Shown: positions 25,798-34,460 of the stretch, in pieces
Layout: every line of letters begins with the position of its first letter
Numbering within the stretch: position 1 is the first letter of the stretch
Source: Clavibacter capsici
GTDB taxonomy: Bacteria; Actinomycetota; Actinomycetes; Actinomycetales; Microbacteriaceae
Length of the DNA: 64,000 bases
NCBI RefSeq assembly: GCF_001280205.1
Contig: NZ_CP012573.1
Coordinates: 310,001-374,000, forward strand
Direction of reading: 5' to 3'
Translations under genes and position numbers: made by a program
The notes under the pieces: generated by a model
The model's input: only the letters and a program-made list of their open reading frames with translations
What the model was told of the DNA's origin: nothing
The model's database searches: none

Positions 25798-26327
25798 CAG
25801 CCGCGGCGGTCGGCGAACCCGGCCGGGAGGTCGGCGGGAGCGGTGTCGACGACGGTCTCGTCGTCCTCGCCCACGAACTCGTACAGGGTGATGTGCGCGA
25901 ACTCCGGCACCACGTAGATGGGGTACGTCGGGCCCTCGTCGCGGTAGGCGCGCATCCGCTCGAGGTGGTCGTTCTGGAAGAGCACCGTCTTGGAGCCGTC
26001 CTCCTCCACCCAGCGCGGGAAGAAGATCGTGCCGTGCAGCACGCGGGCGGCCGGGACGATGTTGACGACGACGCTCGTGCCGGTGGGCTCGTTCCACGAG
26101 ACCTTGAAGACGCCGTCGGCGAGGGCGACGAGGTCGACCGTCTGGTCCTTGACCCAGCGGCCGCCGACCATGCCGGAGTGGATCCGGTAGTCGATGGTCG
26201 TGGCGTTCTTCACGTACATCTCGTACTGCCAGCCGTTGGCGTACGTGTAGATGAGGCGGTGTCCGACGAGGGGGCTGAGGTCCTGAGCGGGCACGGGGTG
26301 CTCGACGCTCGTGGTGATGTTGTCCAT
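25797..26327 (-). CDS. padC: Phenolic acid decarboxylase
   Basis: Phenolic acid decarboxylase of 176 residues, normal length. It removes CO2 from p-coumaric, ferulic or caffeic acid to give vinylphenols, a detoxification step in bacteria that meet plant phenolics. Family sequence is obvious: [38 protein letters not shown] and [10 protein letters not shown], including the conserved Tyr pair, Arg and Glu of the active site. The start lies 7 bases after CAGGAT of a promoter that overlaps a 19-bp operator. A MarR gene diverges from it. Confidence 0.95.
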   Translation of the reverse strand: MDNITTSVEHPVPAQDLSPLVGHRLIYTYANGWQYEMYVKNATTIDYRIHSGMVGGRWVKDQTVDLVALADGVFKVSWNEPTGTSVVVNIVPAARVLHGTIFFPRWVEEDGSKTVLFQNDHLERMRAYRDEGPTYPIYVVPEFAHITLYEFVGEDDETVVDTAPADLPAGFADRRG

Positions 26328-26334
26328 GACGACG

Positions 26335-26384
26335 ATCCTGACACCGGAATGCGTTTGTCACAAGCGCAGTTTCCTGGGTATCCT
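26335..26384. promoter_or_regulatory. Divergent padC/marR promoters with 19-bp operator
   Basis: The palindrome TGCGtTTGTcACAAgCGCA (26350-26368) has one mismatched pair and lies between the two genes. It covers both -35 boxes. Toward marR, TTGTCA (26355-26360), 18 bp, TATCCT (26379-26384). Toward padC, TTGTGA (complement of 26358-26363), 17 bp, CAGGAT (complement of 26335-26340). Both -10 boxes end 6-7 bases before the start codons, so both mRNAs look leaderless. A bound repressor would shut both promoters. Confidence 0.75.
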
Positions 26385-26390
26385 CGGTGC

Positions 26391-26942
26391 ATGCCCGCCG
26401 ACGCGTCCGACCAGGAGCTGCGGGCCGTCGCCCGGCGCCTGGGCTCGGAGCTCGGGCCCTTCCGCCGCCGCCTGATGAACGCGTCGCGGAGCGCGGCCGA
26501 CCTGCCTGACCTCCCCGACGCGCAGGTGGAGGTGCTCCGCCGGCTCGAGACCATCGGCTGGGCCACGCCCACGGGCCTCGGCCGCTCGCTCGGGCTCGCG
26601 CGCTCGACCGTCAGCAACCTCGTCCTCGCCATGGAGCGCGACGGGCTCGTGGACCGGCGCCTCGTGAAGGGCGACGGGCGCAGCACCGAGGTGGGGCTCA
26701 CGGATCGCGCGCGGGATCTGCTCCGCACCTTCGACCGCTCGGCCGAGGGTGTGCTCGTGGGCGCCCTCCGCCGGCTCACGGCCGAGGAGCGCCGCGACAT
26801 CGCCCGCGCGCTGCCGGCGCTCGAGGCCCTGCATGCGGCCATCGGCGGCACGCCGGTGCCGGCGACGGCCGCCGATGCGCCCGCGGACGCGACGACGCGC
26901 CGACGGTCGGGGAGCTCGTCCCCGCCCGACGGCGCGTCGTGA
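26391..26942 (+). CDS. MarR-family regulator, probable padC repressor
   Basis: A 183-residue MarR-type winged-helix protein (QVEVLRRLETIGWATPTGLG, then RSTVSNLVLAMERDGLVDRR and the wing KGDGRSTEV). The last 30 residues are a disordered Ala/Ser/Pro tail. It diverges from padC and shares the central operator, so it most likely represses padC and itself until a phenolic acid binds. In Bacillus and Lactobacillus the equivalent regulator is PadR, a different family, so this is a distinct solution. Confidence 0.88.
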   Translation: MPADASDQELRAVARRLGSELGPFRRRLMNASRSAADLPDLPDAQVEVLRRLETIGWATPTGLGRSLGLARSTVSNLVLAMERDGLVDRRLVKGDGRSTEVGLTDRARDLLRTFDRSAEGVLVGALRRLTAEERRDIARALPALEALHAAIGGTPVPATAADAPADATTRRRSGSSSPPDGAS

Positions 26943-26959
26943 TGTCCTGAGCGGCCCGC

Positions 26960-27559
26960 TCAGCCTGCGCGAGCGGGTTCGTGATCCACGGCGGTGTCCT
27001 CCGCGGATGCGCGGTCCGCGACCCCGCACCCGTGGGCCGCGTCGCCGTCCGCTCCCACCGGCTGCGCGTCCCCGCCGGCGTTGAGCCGCGCGAGGTAGCC
27101 GGCGAACGCGGCGAGGTCGGCGCGGCTCCAGTGGCCGAGCCCGCGGATCAGGCGGCTGCCGCCCTGCGCGTCGTCGGCCTCGACGCCCGCGCGGCCCGTC
27201 GCCGTGAGCGCGACCACGCGCACCCGGCCGTCCTGCGCGTCGGTCCGCACCTCGACGAGCCCCAGCTCCTGGAGCTGTCGCAGCTGGCGGCTGACGACGC
27301 TGCGGTCGACGCCGAGCTGGTCGGCGACGGCGCTCGCGTGGGCGCTGCCGCAGCGGCGGATCACGCGGAGCATCTTGTAGCCGATGGGCGGGAGCTCCGG
27401 GTGGATCGCCGCGGCGGCCTCCCGGGTCGTCGCCCGGATCCGCCCGGCGAGGGCGGTCATCTGCTCCTCCACCTCGGCGATGCCGGCGGCGATCCCGTCG
27501 GCGACGCCGGGGGCGTCACCCGCGGCGTCGCCCCCGGTGGAGCGCTCCTCGTCCGTCAT
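26960..27559 (-). CDS. MarR-family regulator of the downstream-coupled efflux operon
   Basis: A 199-residue MarR-type repressor with a Gly/Ala-rich N-terminal tail. The winged helix is clear (LPPIGYKMLRVIRRCGSAHA, then LGVDRSVVSRQLRQLQELGL and the wing TDAQDGRVRVV). Its ATG overlaps the stop of the DHA2 exporter gene by 4 bases, so exporter and repressor are made from one mRNA. It probably binds the inverted repeat over the exporter promoter. The C-terminal 30 residues are low-complexity. Confidence 0.9.
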   Translation of the reverse strand: MTDEERSTGGDAAGDAPGVADGIAAGIAEVEEQMTALAGRIRATTREAAAAIHPELPPIGYKMLRVIRRCGSAHASAVADQLGVDRSVVSRQLRQLQELGLVEVRTDAQDGRVRVVALTATGRAGVEADDAQGGSRLIRGLGHWSRADLAAFAGYLARLNAGGDAQPVGADGDAAHGCGVADRASAEDTAVDHEPARAG

Positions 27560-29313
27560 CGGCGGGCGTCGACCCCGGCGTCCTCGGACTCGGGGAGCCG
27601 GATGGATCCGGTCGGGTTCGCCTCGCCGGCGGGGGTCAGCGCGACGGCTCCGGCGGAGGCGCCGATGAGGGCGTCCTCGGCGTCGGTGCGGTGCACGTCC
27701 CGGCCGTCGGCCGCGGCGGCCTTGTCGCTCTTCAGCTGCACGGCGTTCTTGCTGCCGAGCTGCGCGTTGGGCAGGAAGATCACGGCGACGAGCGACACGA
27801 TCGCGAGCGGCACGCTGTAGAGGAACACGTCGCCGATGCCCACGCCGTACGCGCTCTCGACGACGGTGCGGACCGCCGGGGTGAGCGAGTTGACCTGCGG
27901 GATCACGCCGGAGCCGAGCGCCTGCGCGGCGACGGCCTGGTCGGCGGGGGCCAGCTTCATGATGCCCGCGGTGATCTCCGACGCGATGATCGTGCCGAGG
28001 ATGGAGCCCAGCACCGAGACGCCGACCGTGCCGCCGAGGCTGCGGAAGAACGTGACCGCGCTGGTGGCGACGCCGAGGTTCTTGACCTCGATGGCGTTCT
28101 GCACGACGAGCACGAGGTTCTGCATGAGCATGCCGAGGCCCGCGCCGAGCACGAACATGTAGATGCCCACGAGCACGAAGTCGGTGTCGTACCGGAGCGT
28201 GGAGAGCAGCCCGGTGCCGGCGACGATGAGCACGGCGCCCGAGATCATGATCGTCTTCCACTTGCCGCGACGGCTGATCAGGTTGCCGAAGACGGTCGAG
28301 GAGATCAGCAGGCCCGCCATGAGCGGGATGGTGAGCAGGCCCGACTGGGTCGGCGTGGCGCCGCGCGACAGCTGCATGTACTGCGCGAGGAACACCGAGG
28401 TGCCGAACAGCGAGATGCCGACCGCGAGGCTCGCGACGACCGAGAGCGTGAAGGTGCGGTTGCGGAACATGGTGAGCGGGATGATCGGCTCGGCGACCTT
28501 GAGCTCGGTGACGACCGCGGCGATCAGCAGCACGACCGCGCCGCCCGCCATGAGGTAGGACGTGCCGGAGGCCCACTCGAACTGCTTGCCGGCCTGCGAG
28601 ACCCAGATGAGCAGGAGCGAGACGCCGCTCGCGATGAAGACCGCGCCGAGGTAGTCGACGTGCACCTTGCGCTTCGGGTGCGCGGGCAGGTGGAGGGTGA
28701 CCTGCAGCAGGATGATCGCGACGATGGCGATCGGCAGCGCGATGAAGAAGTTCCAGCGCCAGCCGAACGCGTCCGTCACGACGCCGCCGAGGAGCGGGCC
28801 GCCGACGGTGCCGACGGCCATGACGGCGCCGAAGAGGCCGGCGTAGCGGCCGCGGTCACGGGGGCTGATGATGTCGGCCATGATGATCTGGCTCAGCGCC
28901 GCGAGGCCGCCGGCGCCGAGGCCCTGGAGCACGCGGAAGACGATGAGCGTCTCGGTGTTCTGCGAGAAGCCGGCGAGCGCGGATCCCAGCACGAAGGTGC
29001 CGAGGGCGAGCTGGATGAGCAGCTTGCGGTTGAAGAGGTCGGCGAACTTGCCCCAGAGCGGCGTGCTCACCGTGGTGGCGAGGAGCGTCGCGGTGACGAC
29101 CCAGGTGTAGCCGGACTGGTCGCCCTTGAGGTCGCTGATGATGATCGGCAGCGACGTCGAGACGACGGTGCCCGCGAGGATCGAGACGAACATGCCGAGC
29201 AGGAGGCCCGAGAGCGACTCGAGGACCTGGCGCTTCGACATGGATCCGTCGGGGGAGACGGTGCGGCGGGGGGCCTTCGCCGGGGCGGCGGCGGCCGGGT
29301 GGTGCTGGGACAT
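27556..29313 (-). CDS. DHA2-family MFS multidrug exporter
   Basis: A 585-residue, 14-helix exporter of the EmrB/QacA group. It shows LLLGMFVSILAGTVVSTSLPI in helix 1, motif A as GKFADLFNRKLL, and motif C-like GPLLGGVV. The C-terminal 70 residues are hydrophilic and cytoplasmic. It is the first gene of an exporter-marR operon with a near-consensus promoter. Such pairs typically export toxic hydrophobic compounds that also induce the operon. Confidence 0.94.
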   Translation of the reverse strand: MSQHHPAAAAPAKAPRRTVSPDGSMSKRQVLESLSGLLLGMFVSILAGTVVSTSLPIIISDLKGDQSGYTWVVTATLLATTVSTPLWGKFADLFNRKLLIQLALGTFVLGSALAGFSQNTETLIVFRVLQGLGAGGLAALSQIIMADIISPRDRGRYAGLFGAVMAVGTVGGPLLGGVVTDAFGWRWNFFIALPIAIVAIILLQVTLHLPAHPKRKVHVDYLGAVFIASGVSLLLIWVSQAGKQFEWASGTSYLMAGGAVVLLIAAVVTELKVAEPIIPLTMFRNRTFTLSVVASLAVGISLFGTSVFLAQYMQLSRGATPTQSGLLTIPLMAGLLISSTVFGNLISRRGKWKTIMISGAVLIVAGTGLLSTLRYDTDFVLVGIYMFVLGAGLGMLMQNLVLVVQNAIEVKNLGVATSAVTFFRSLGGTVGVSVLGSILGTIIASEITAGIMKLAPADQAVAAQALGSGVIPQVNSLTPAVRTVVESAYGVGIGDVFLYSVPLAIVSLVAVIFLPNAQLGSKNAVQLKSDKAAAADGRDVHRTDAEDALIGASAGAVALTPAGEANPTGSIRLPESEDAGVDARR

Positions 29314-29323
29314 GTTCCTCCGG

Positions 29324-29369
29324 ATAGTTGACTACGGGCAACCATATGCCGGTGGTGGACTGTTGTCAA
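29324..29369 (-). promoter_or_regulatory. Promoter and MarR operator of the DHA2/MarR operon
   Basis: On the minus strand TTGACA (29364-29369), an exact 17-bp spacer and TATGGT (29341-29346) form the best consensus promoter in the window. Downstream of and overlapping the -10 box is the inverted repeat ATGGTTG-N8-CAACTAT (29324-29345). Binding there would block transcription start, which fits autorepression by the MarR encoded in the operon. Confidence 0.75.
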
Positions 29370-29479
29370 CCATCTCGATCCCGGGGATCCGCTCCGCTCG
29401 GCCGAGGTCGCGCCGCCGCGGGAGTAGACCGGGAGGGAGAGCCGGTCGATCGACCGGCCCGGAGACGAGGAGGAACCCC

Positions 29480-29842
29480 ATGGTCGATTCGGTGGCGACG
29501 GTCTGGCTGCCCGTGCAGGACATGACGCGCGCGGTCGCGTTCTACCGCGACACGCTCGGGCTCACGGTCACGAGCGAGGACGCGGACTGGAGCGAGATCG
29601 ACGCGGACGGCCTGATGATCGGGCTGAACGCGCGCGAGGAGACGAGCGGCTCGAAGGGCGGCGGGGCGGTCATCTCGTTCCAGCCCGAGGGCTCCATCGA
29701 GGACGAGCTCGCGAAGATCGCGGCCCGCGGCGGCGCTGAGATCACGGGCGAGATCAGCGACCACGAGTGGGGCCGCATCCTCCCGTTCCAGGACAGCGAG
29801 GGGAACGACCTGCAGCTCTACACGCCGCCCACGGGCGGCTAG
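29480..29842 (+). CDS. VOC-family (glyoxalase-like) protein
   Basis: A 120-residue protein of one VOC repeat pair. It opens with VATVWLPVQDMTRAVAFYRD and ends with FQDSEGNDLQLYTPP, both family hallmarks; the metal-site pattern is incomplete, as in many VOC proteins without known enzyme activity. A GAGGAGGA site precedes the ATG. It diverges from the DHA2 exporter with about 165 bp between. Confidence 0.85.
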   Translation: MVDSVATVWLPVQDMTRAVAFYRDTLGLTVTSEDADWSEIDADGLMIGLNAREETSGSKGGGAVISFQPEGSIEDELAKIAARGGAEITGEISDHEWGRILPFQDSEGNDLQLYTPPTGG

Positions 29843-29855
29843 CCGCGCGGAGCGC

Positions 29856-30161
29856 TCATGGCAGGGGCTCGAGGTCGACGTGCACGTCGTCGCCGACCTC
29901 GAGCCCCTGCGCGTCGCGCACCGCGCGCTTGACCGGCAGGATCCACGTGCCGTCGCCCTGCGGGAACACGGACGTGCGCCAGGTCGTGGCCCCGACGCGG
30001 ACGCGCACCGGCACGGATCCGAAGCCGCGGCGCCCGGCCTGGCCGAGCTCCCGGAGCATCGGGGTGAGCTCGACGGGCAGCGATACGAAGGTCCAGAGCT
30101 CGCGCCGGGCCTCCCACGTCCAGAGCGGCGCGGTGAAGTCGAGGGGGAGGTCGTCGGTCAT
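29856..30161 (-). CDS. DUF1905-domain protein
   Basis: A 101-residue protein matching the small beta-barrel DUF1905 fold: LDFTAPLWTWEARRELWTFV at the start, GFGSVPVRVRVGATTWRTSV in the middle and the terminal GDDVHVDLE. Function is unknown; the domain often pairs with YdeI-like proteins. The start lies 7 bases after TAGGGT, suggesting a leaderless mRNA. Confidence 0.82.
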   Translation of the reverse strand: MTDDLPLDFTAPLWTWEARRELWTFVSLPVELTPMLRELGQAGRRGFGSVPVRVRVGATTWRTSVFPQGDGTWILPVKRAVRDAQGLEVGDDVHVDLEPLP

Positions 30162-30185
30162 CCTGACGACCCTACGGGCGCGCGC

Positions 30186-30704
30186 TCACCATCCGGCCCG
30201 GTCGGCGACGAGCGTCGCGACCTCGGCCGGGGTGCGGGACGTGGTGTCGATCGCGAGGCCGCCGAGGCCCGCGGCGTCGATGATCGCGGCGAGCTCGGGC
30301 GCGCGGGCGCGGTGCCACGCGAGGGCCGCGGCGTCGCCGCTGTGGCGGGCGTCGAGCCGCGCCCGCACGGCGTCGGGATCCACGGAGAGCCGCACGACGA
30401 GCGGGGCGCGGGAGCCGAGCGCCTCGGCGTAGCGCGGCAGGTCGGCCGACCGCTCGACCACGGTCGCCACGAGCACCACCCGGGCGCCCGCCTCGCGGTA
30501 GGTGCGGGCCAGGGCGCGGAGGTTCCGGAGCTCGAGCTCCTGCTGGAACGGGTCGTCGGCCGGTGCCGGATGGAGGAGCCGCACGGCGTCCCCGTCGACC
30601 AGCGCGTGCGGCACGTCGCGCTCGCCGAGGAGCGCGCCGAGCGCGTGCATCGTCGTGGTCTTGCCCGCGCCGACGGTGCCGGTGAGGATCACGGCGTCGG
30701 TCAT
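30186..30704 (-). CDS. P-loop ATPase/kinase-like protein
   Basis: A 172-residue nucleotide-binding protein. The Walker A motif is GTVGAGKTT at residues 9-17, followed by DGDAVRLL and a Walker-B-like VVLVATVV. The size and fold suggest a small adenylylsulfate-kinase or shikimate-kinase-like phosphotransferase (AAA_33 group). Substrate unknown. It lies 5 bases downstream of the 300-residue unknown gene and may be cotranscribed. Confidence 0.8.
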   Translation of the reverse strand: MTDAVILTGTVGAGKTTTMHALGALLGERDVPHALVDGDAVRLLHPAPADDPFQQELELRNLRALARTYREAGARVVLVATVVERSADLPRYAEALGSRAPLVVRLSVDPDAVRARLDARHSGDAAALAWHRARAPELAAIIDAAGLGGLAIDTTSRTPAEVATLVADRAGW

Positions 30705-30709
30705 CGGCC

Positions 30710-31612
30710 TCAGCTGCCGCCCGTGACGAGGTCGCACTCGAGCTCGTCCGCGGAGGCCGCGACGAGCTCGAAGGACGCGGCGCCGGCCCGGATCGTCACG
30801 GTCGACATGCCGACCCAGCGCGCATGCGGCTCCGCGGTGGTGGAGGAGATGGCATGGCGGAGGATCCGGAGCCGGTCGATGGAGAGCGTGGCGGTGCGGC
30901 GGCGGAGCACCGGGTCGCGGCGCGTGAGGATCAGCAGCTCGCGGGGCGTGCAGGCGGCGACGGCGCCGGCGAGGCTCATCGGCCGGAGGCGGCGCAGCAG
31001 GCCGGCGGCGCCCGTGGCCGTGGGGACGAGCGGCGTGCGCGGGCGCGAGGAGAGGTAGCGCAGCCGCGGATCCCGCACGGCGAGGTCGAAGTACGCCGAC
31101 GCCACCCCGGCCTCGTCCGTGCCGAGGTCGATGCGCGGCGCGACGCGCTCGGCGCGCGCGGGCGTCCCGTCGGGGATCCCGCCGGCCTCGCCCGCGAGCG
31201 CCACCAGCAGCTCGGTCAGGTCGACCACCACGTCCGCGGACGCGCCGTTGAACGGGATCCGGAGCTCGTCGCCGTCGGCCGCGTGCAGCGTGAGCAGGCC
31301 GTCGAGCAGGTCGACGCGGTCGCGCACGGCCACCAGGTCGGCGAAGGGGATGCGCCGGACGCGGTAGCCGGATCCGTCGCGCGACAGCACCTCCAGCTCG
31401 CGGCCGCCGAGCACGATGAGGTGCTCGTACAGGTCCATGCTCGGGTCGGTGTCGCGCCGCGGGATGTCGCGCGGCACCTTGAGCACGAGGCGCGCGGCGA
31501 ACGGGTCGACGCCGTGCGGCCGGAAGAGCCGGGGCACCTCGTCGATCGTGCGGACGGTGTCGATCCACGGGCCGAAGGCGTCGTGCTCGGCTGTCCTCGG
31601 GTGGGTGGTCAC
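30710..31612 (-). CDS. Conserved hypothetical protein, 300 aa
   Basis: No family recognised. The protein is soluble, without signal peptide or membrane helix. Residues about 60-130 form alternating strands (DLYEHLIVLGGRELEVLSRD, then YRVRRIPFADLVAVRDRVDL) that resemble a PH-like domain, and a similar strand pattern recurs at 215-290 (ELLILTRRDPVLRRRTATLS). It may therefore hold two PH-like modules. The start is GTG, 7 bases after TACGGT, so it is probably leaderless. Confidence 0.75.
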   Translation of the reverse strand: MTTHPRTAEHDAFGPWIDTVRTIDEVPRLFRPHGVDPFAARLVLKVPRDIPRRDTDPSMDLYEHLIVLGGRELEVLSRDGSGYRVRRIPFADLVAVRDRVDLLDGLLTLHAADGDELRIPFNGASADVVVDLTELLVALAGEAGGIPDGTPARAERVAPRIDLGTDEAGVASAYFDLAVRDPRLRYLSSRPRTPLVPTATGAAGLLRRLRPMSLAGAVAACTPRELLILTRRDPVLRRRTATLSIDRLRILRHAISSTTAEPHARWVGMSTVTIRAGAASFELVAASADELECDLVTGGS

Positions 31613-31702
31613 GGAAGCGACCGTACCCCGGGGATCGCCGGGCGCGGCGGCCGGCGACGTGCCCTCTCCGGGGCGGCCTCGATGTGCTATCGGGGCGACG
31701 GA

Positions 31703-32332
31703 TCAGCCCTCGATGAGGTCGCGCTCCGGCGGCACCGACGTCCAGAGCCCGACGACGCGACGGGCGAGCGCGCGCTCGAGGCCGCCGAGCGCCTTGACCA
31801 CGAAGATCGTCGTGCGGGCGGGGGAGCCGGCCTTGGAGAACCCGCGGTCGACCGCGCGCACCCACGTCTCGGCGGCGATCTTCGCGGTCGAGTAGTTCGC
31901 GCCGCCCGGGTAGGGGCGCTGCACGGCGGTGGAGGAGACGATCGCGAGGCGGCCCGCGTCGGACGCCTGCAGGTCCGCGTCGAACGCGCGCGTGGTGTTG
32001 CGGAGCGTCGTGACGAGGCGCTCGTGCAGGAAGTCCCAGTCGTCGTCGGTCTGGCCCTCGAGGCCGTTGCCGCCGCGCCAGCCGCCGACCAGGTGGATCA
32101 GCCCGTCGACGCCGCCGAGCCCGGCCCGGATCCGCGCCGCCAGCTCCACGACGGCCGCGTGGTCGGCGAGGTCGCACACCTCGCGTCGGGAGGCGTCGAC
32201 GCCGTCGAGCCGCCCGGCGTCCGTGCCGACCGCGACGACGCGCGCCCCGGAGGCCGTCAGCTCGGCGCACACCGCCCGACCGGCGGCGCTCGACGCCCCC
32301 GCCACCACGACCACGCGGCCGTCGACGCTCAC
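31703..32332 (-). CDS. SDR-like protein coupled to DUF6421
   Basis: A 209-residue Rossmann protein of the SDR superfamily. The cofactor loop is GASSAAG and the active site is in SSTAVQRPYPGGANYSTAK (Ser and YSTAK). The NNAG motif is replaced by HLVGG, seen in atypical members. The GTG start overlaps the DUF6421 stop by 4 bases (GTGA), so the two proteins are made in fixed ratio and probably act together. Reaction unknown. Confidence 0.85.
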   Translation of the reverse strand: MSVDGRVVVVAGASSAAGRAVCAELTASGARVVAVGTDAGRLDGVDASRREVCDLADHAAVVELAARIRAGLGGVDGLIHLVGGWRGGNGLEGQTDDDWDFLHERLVTTLRNTTRAFDADLQASDAGRLAIVSSTAVQRPYPGGANYSTAKIAAETWVRAVDRGFSKAGSPARTTIFVVKALGGLERALARRVVGLWTSVPPERDLIEG

Positions 32333-33750
32333 GCCGTCTGCCCCGTGATCCCGGCGGTGGATCCGATGACGTCGCGCATCTTCCTCTCCAGCGCCTCGAA
32401 GAACATGCTGAGCGGGAACTCGTCGTCGAGCACGAGGTCGGTGAGGCCCTTCGGCGGCCCGTCGAGCGGCAGGGCGTCCGGCCCCTTCGCCCAGGTGGAC
32501 GCGGGGTGCGGCGTGACCGTCTCGGTGACCATCGCGTACGCGGCCAGCCAGTGCGCGGTCTTCGGCCGGTCGATGGAGCGCCAGTAGAGGTCGTTCACCC
32601 GGTCGGCGAGCGCGACGACCACGTCGGCGACGTCGTCCCAGTCGATGGTGAGGCGCGTGTCGGTCCAGTGCAGCACGTGGTGCTGGTGCAGCCACGCGAA
32701 CAGCAGCTGGCCGCCGAGGCCGTCGTAGTTGCGGACGCGGGATCCGGTGATGGCGAAGCGGAAGATCCGGTCGAAGATCACCGCGTGCTGCACCATCCCG
32801 GCGCGCTCGAGCAGCGCGTCGTCGGCGGGGGTGCGCTCGGCGGGATCCACGGCGGCGAGCCGGCGCTGGATGCGGACGGCCTCGCGGAACGCCGTGAGGT
32901 CGCAGCGCAGCTCCTCGATCGAGTAGAGGAAGAACGGCATCCGCTGCTTGATCATGAACGGGTCGAACGGCAGGTCGCCGCGCATGTGCGTGCGGTCGTG
33001 GATGAGGTCCCACATCACGAAGGTCTCCTCCGCGAGCCGCTGGTCCTCCAGCAGGCGCCGCGCGTCCTCCGGCAGCTCGAGCTTCGTGACCTCGGCGGCG
33101 TGGCGCACCACGCGGCGGAAGCGGGCGGCCTCGCGGTCGGCGAAGATCGCGCCCCACGTGAAGGTCGGGACCTCGCGCATCGCGACGGTCTCGGGGAACA
33201 GCACCGCGGAATTGGTGTCGTAGCCGGGCGTGAAGTCGACGAAGCGGATGGGGACGAACAGCGCGTTGCCGTAGTCGCCCGCCTCCAGCTCGGCGACGAA
33301 CTCGGGCCAGACGACCTCGATGAGGACGGCCTCGACGAGGCGGCTCGCGCTGCCGTTCTGCGTGGTCATCGGGAAGACGACGAGGTGCCGGATCCCGTCG
33401 ACGCGGTCGCGCTGCGGCTGGAACGCGGTCAGGGAGTCGAGGAAGTCGGGGACGCCGAGGCCCTGGTCGACCCAGCGCGCGAAGTCCACGTCGAGCGCCG
33501 CGAGGTACGCGGCGTCGTGCGGGAAGAGCGGGGCGAGCGTGCGGACGGAGTCGCGGATCACCGCGATGAGGCGGGCGGCCTCGGCGTGGTGCGCGGCGTC
33601 GAGGACGGACCCGTCCTTCGCCTGCATCGGCTGGAGCGCGACGGCGGCGTCCTTGAGGGCGAGCCAGGCGGGGGAGGAGGCGACGCGCGTCGCGTCCTCG
33701 ACGACCTCGGGCTCGCCGATGACGGCTGCGGGGGCTGCGGCGCTGGACAT
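32329..33750 (-). CDS. DUF6421-family protein
   Basis: A 473-residue soluble protein that I match to DUF6421, an actinobacterial family without assigned function. It is rich in conserved acidic, His and Asn residues, for example WDLIHDRTHMRGDLPFDPF, FAWLHQHHVLHWTD and NYDGLGG, which look like an enzyme active site with possible metal ligands (HDRTH, HQHH). A GGAGG site precedes the ATG. It is translationally coupled to an SDR-like protein, so a two-enzyme pathway is likely. Confidence 0.82.
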   Translation of the reverse strand: MSSAAAPAAVIGEPEVVEDATRVASSPAWLALKDAAVALQPMQAKDGSVLDAAHHAEAARLIAVIRDSVRTLAPLFPHDAAYLAALDVDFARWVDQGLGVPDFLDSLTAFQPQRDRVDGIRHLVVFPMTTQNGSASRLVEAVLIEVVWPEFVAELEAGDYGNALFVPIRFVDFTPGYDTNSAVLFPETVAMREVPTFTWGAIFADREAARFRRVVRHAAEVTKLELPEDARRLLEDQRLAEETFVMWDLIHDRTHMRGDLPFDPFMIKQRMPFFLYSIEELRCDLTAFREAVRIQRRLAAVDPAERTPADDALLERAGMVQHAVIFDRIFRFAITGSRVRNYDGLGGQLLFAWLHQHHVLHWTDTRLTIDWDDVADVVVALADRVNDLYWRSIDRPKTAHWLAAYAMVTETVTPHPASTWAKGPDALPLDGPPKGLTDLVLDDEFPLSMFFEALERKMRDVIGSTAGITGQTA

Positions 33751-33852
33751 GGATCGACCTCCGATCGTGCGGGTGGCGTGCGGTGCCTCCACCGTATCCG
33801 CGGGGTCGGCGTCAGATCGTGTCCCGCGTGCCGGATCCGCGCGTGGATCCGG

Positions 33853-33881
33853 CCGCTCACGCAGCTTCCCTGCGCGAGCGG
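33853..33881 (-). terminator. Hairpin terminator after the GNAT gene
   Basis: A 12-bp stem with one mismatch (CCGCTCaCGCAG with CTGCGcGAGCGG) and a 5-base loop sits just past the end of the acetyltransferase gene. It separates that gene from DUF6421. Confidence 0.6.
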
Positions 33882-33887
33882 CGTCGG

Positions 33888-34460
33888 CTACGCCTCGTCG
33901 TCCTCCGGCACCGGGGTCGTCGTCCCCGACTCGTGGTCGCGGCGCAGCACCGCGTAGCCGACCGACGCGCGCGGCTCGCCGCCCGCGACGGGCCAGCCGT
34001 CGCGGTAGTGCGCCTCCTTCACGAAGCCCGCGCGCACGAGCACGCGGCGCATCGCCCGGTTGTCGTCGCGCGTCTGCGCCTCGAACCGCGTCACGTGCGG
34101 ATGCGCCCGGAAGACGTGCTCCGTCAACGCGCGCACCACGGGCACGCCGAGCCCCCGGCCGCGCGCCGACTCGGCGAGGCGCAGGTCGAACAGCACGCCC
34201 GGGTCCTCGAGGTCGTCGAGCACCACGAGGCCCACGCGGCCGGATCCCGCGACCTCCACCCACAGCGCCTCGTGCTCCGGTCCCGCGAAGTCGCCGTCGG
34301 CGATGCGCGCGTCGACGTCCGCGACGGTCAGCCGGGTCCGCACGTGGAAGGGGAACGCGTTCGACGTGAGGAACGCCCGGAGGTCGTCGGCGTCGGCGGC
34401 CGCGTCGACGGGCACGAGACGGACGTCGGCGGCGCCGAGGGGCGGGGGCGGCGGGGTCAT
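33888..34460 (-). CDS. GNAT-family acetyltransferase (RimJ/RimL type)
   Basis: A 190-residue acetyltransferase. The domain starts near residue 12 (VRLVPVDAAADADDLRAFLT), has the acetyl-CoA site LAESARGRGLGVPVVRALTE, and ends with the RimJ-like NRAMRRVLVRAGFVKEAHYR. Such proteins acetylate ribosomal protein N-termini or small amines. The ATG chosen begins MTPPPPP; an upstream ATG is possible. Confidence 0.87.
   Translation of the reverse strand: MTPPPPPLGAADVRLVPVDAAADADDLRAFLTSNAFPFHVRTRLTVADVDARIADGDFAGPEHEALWVEVAGSGRVGLVVLDDLEDPGVLFDLRLAESARGRGLGVPVVRALTEHVFRAHPHVTRFEAQTRDDNRAMRRVLVRAGFVKEAHYRDGWPVAGGEPRASVGYAVLRRDHESGTTTPVPEDDEA

Noticed and set aside
26947-26963. Terminator between the two convergent MarR genes
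   Set aside because: The inverted repeat CTGAGCGG/CCGCTCAG has only a one-base centre, leaving at most a 7-bp stem and no extension; too weak to call.
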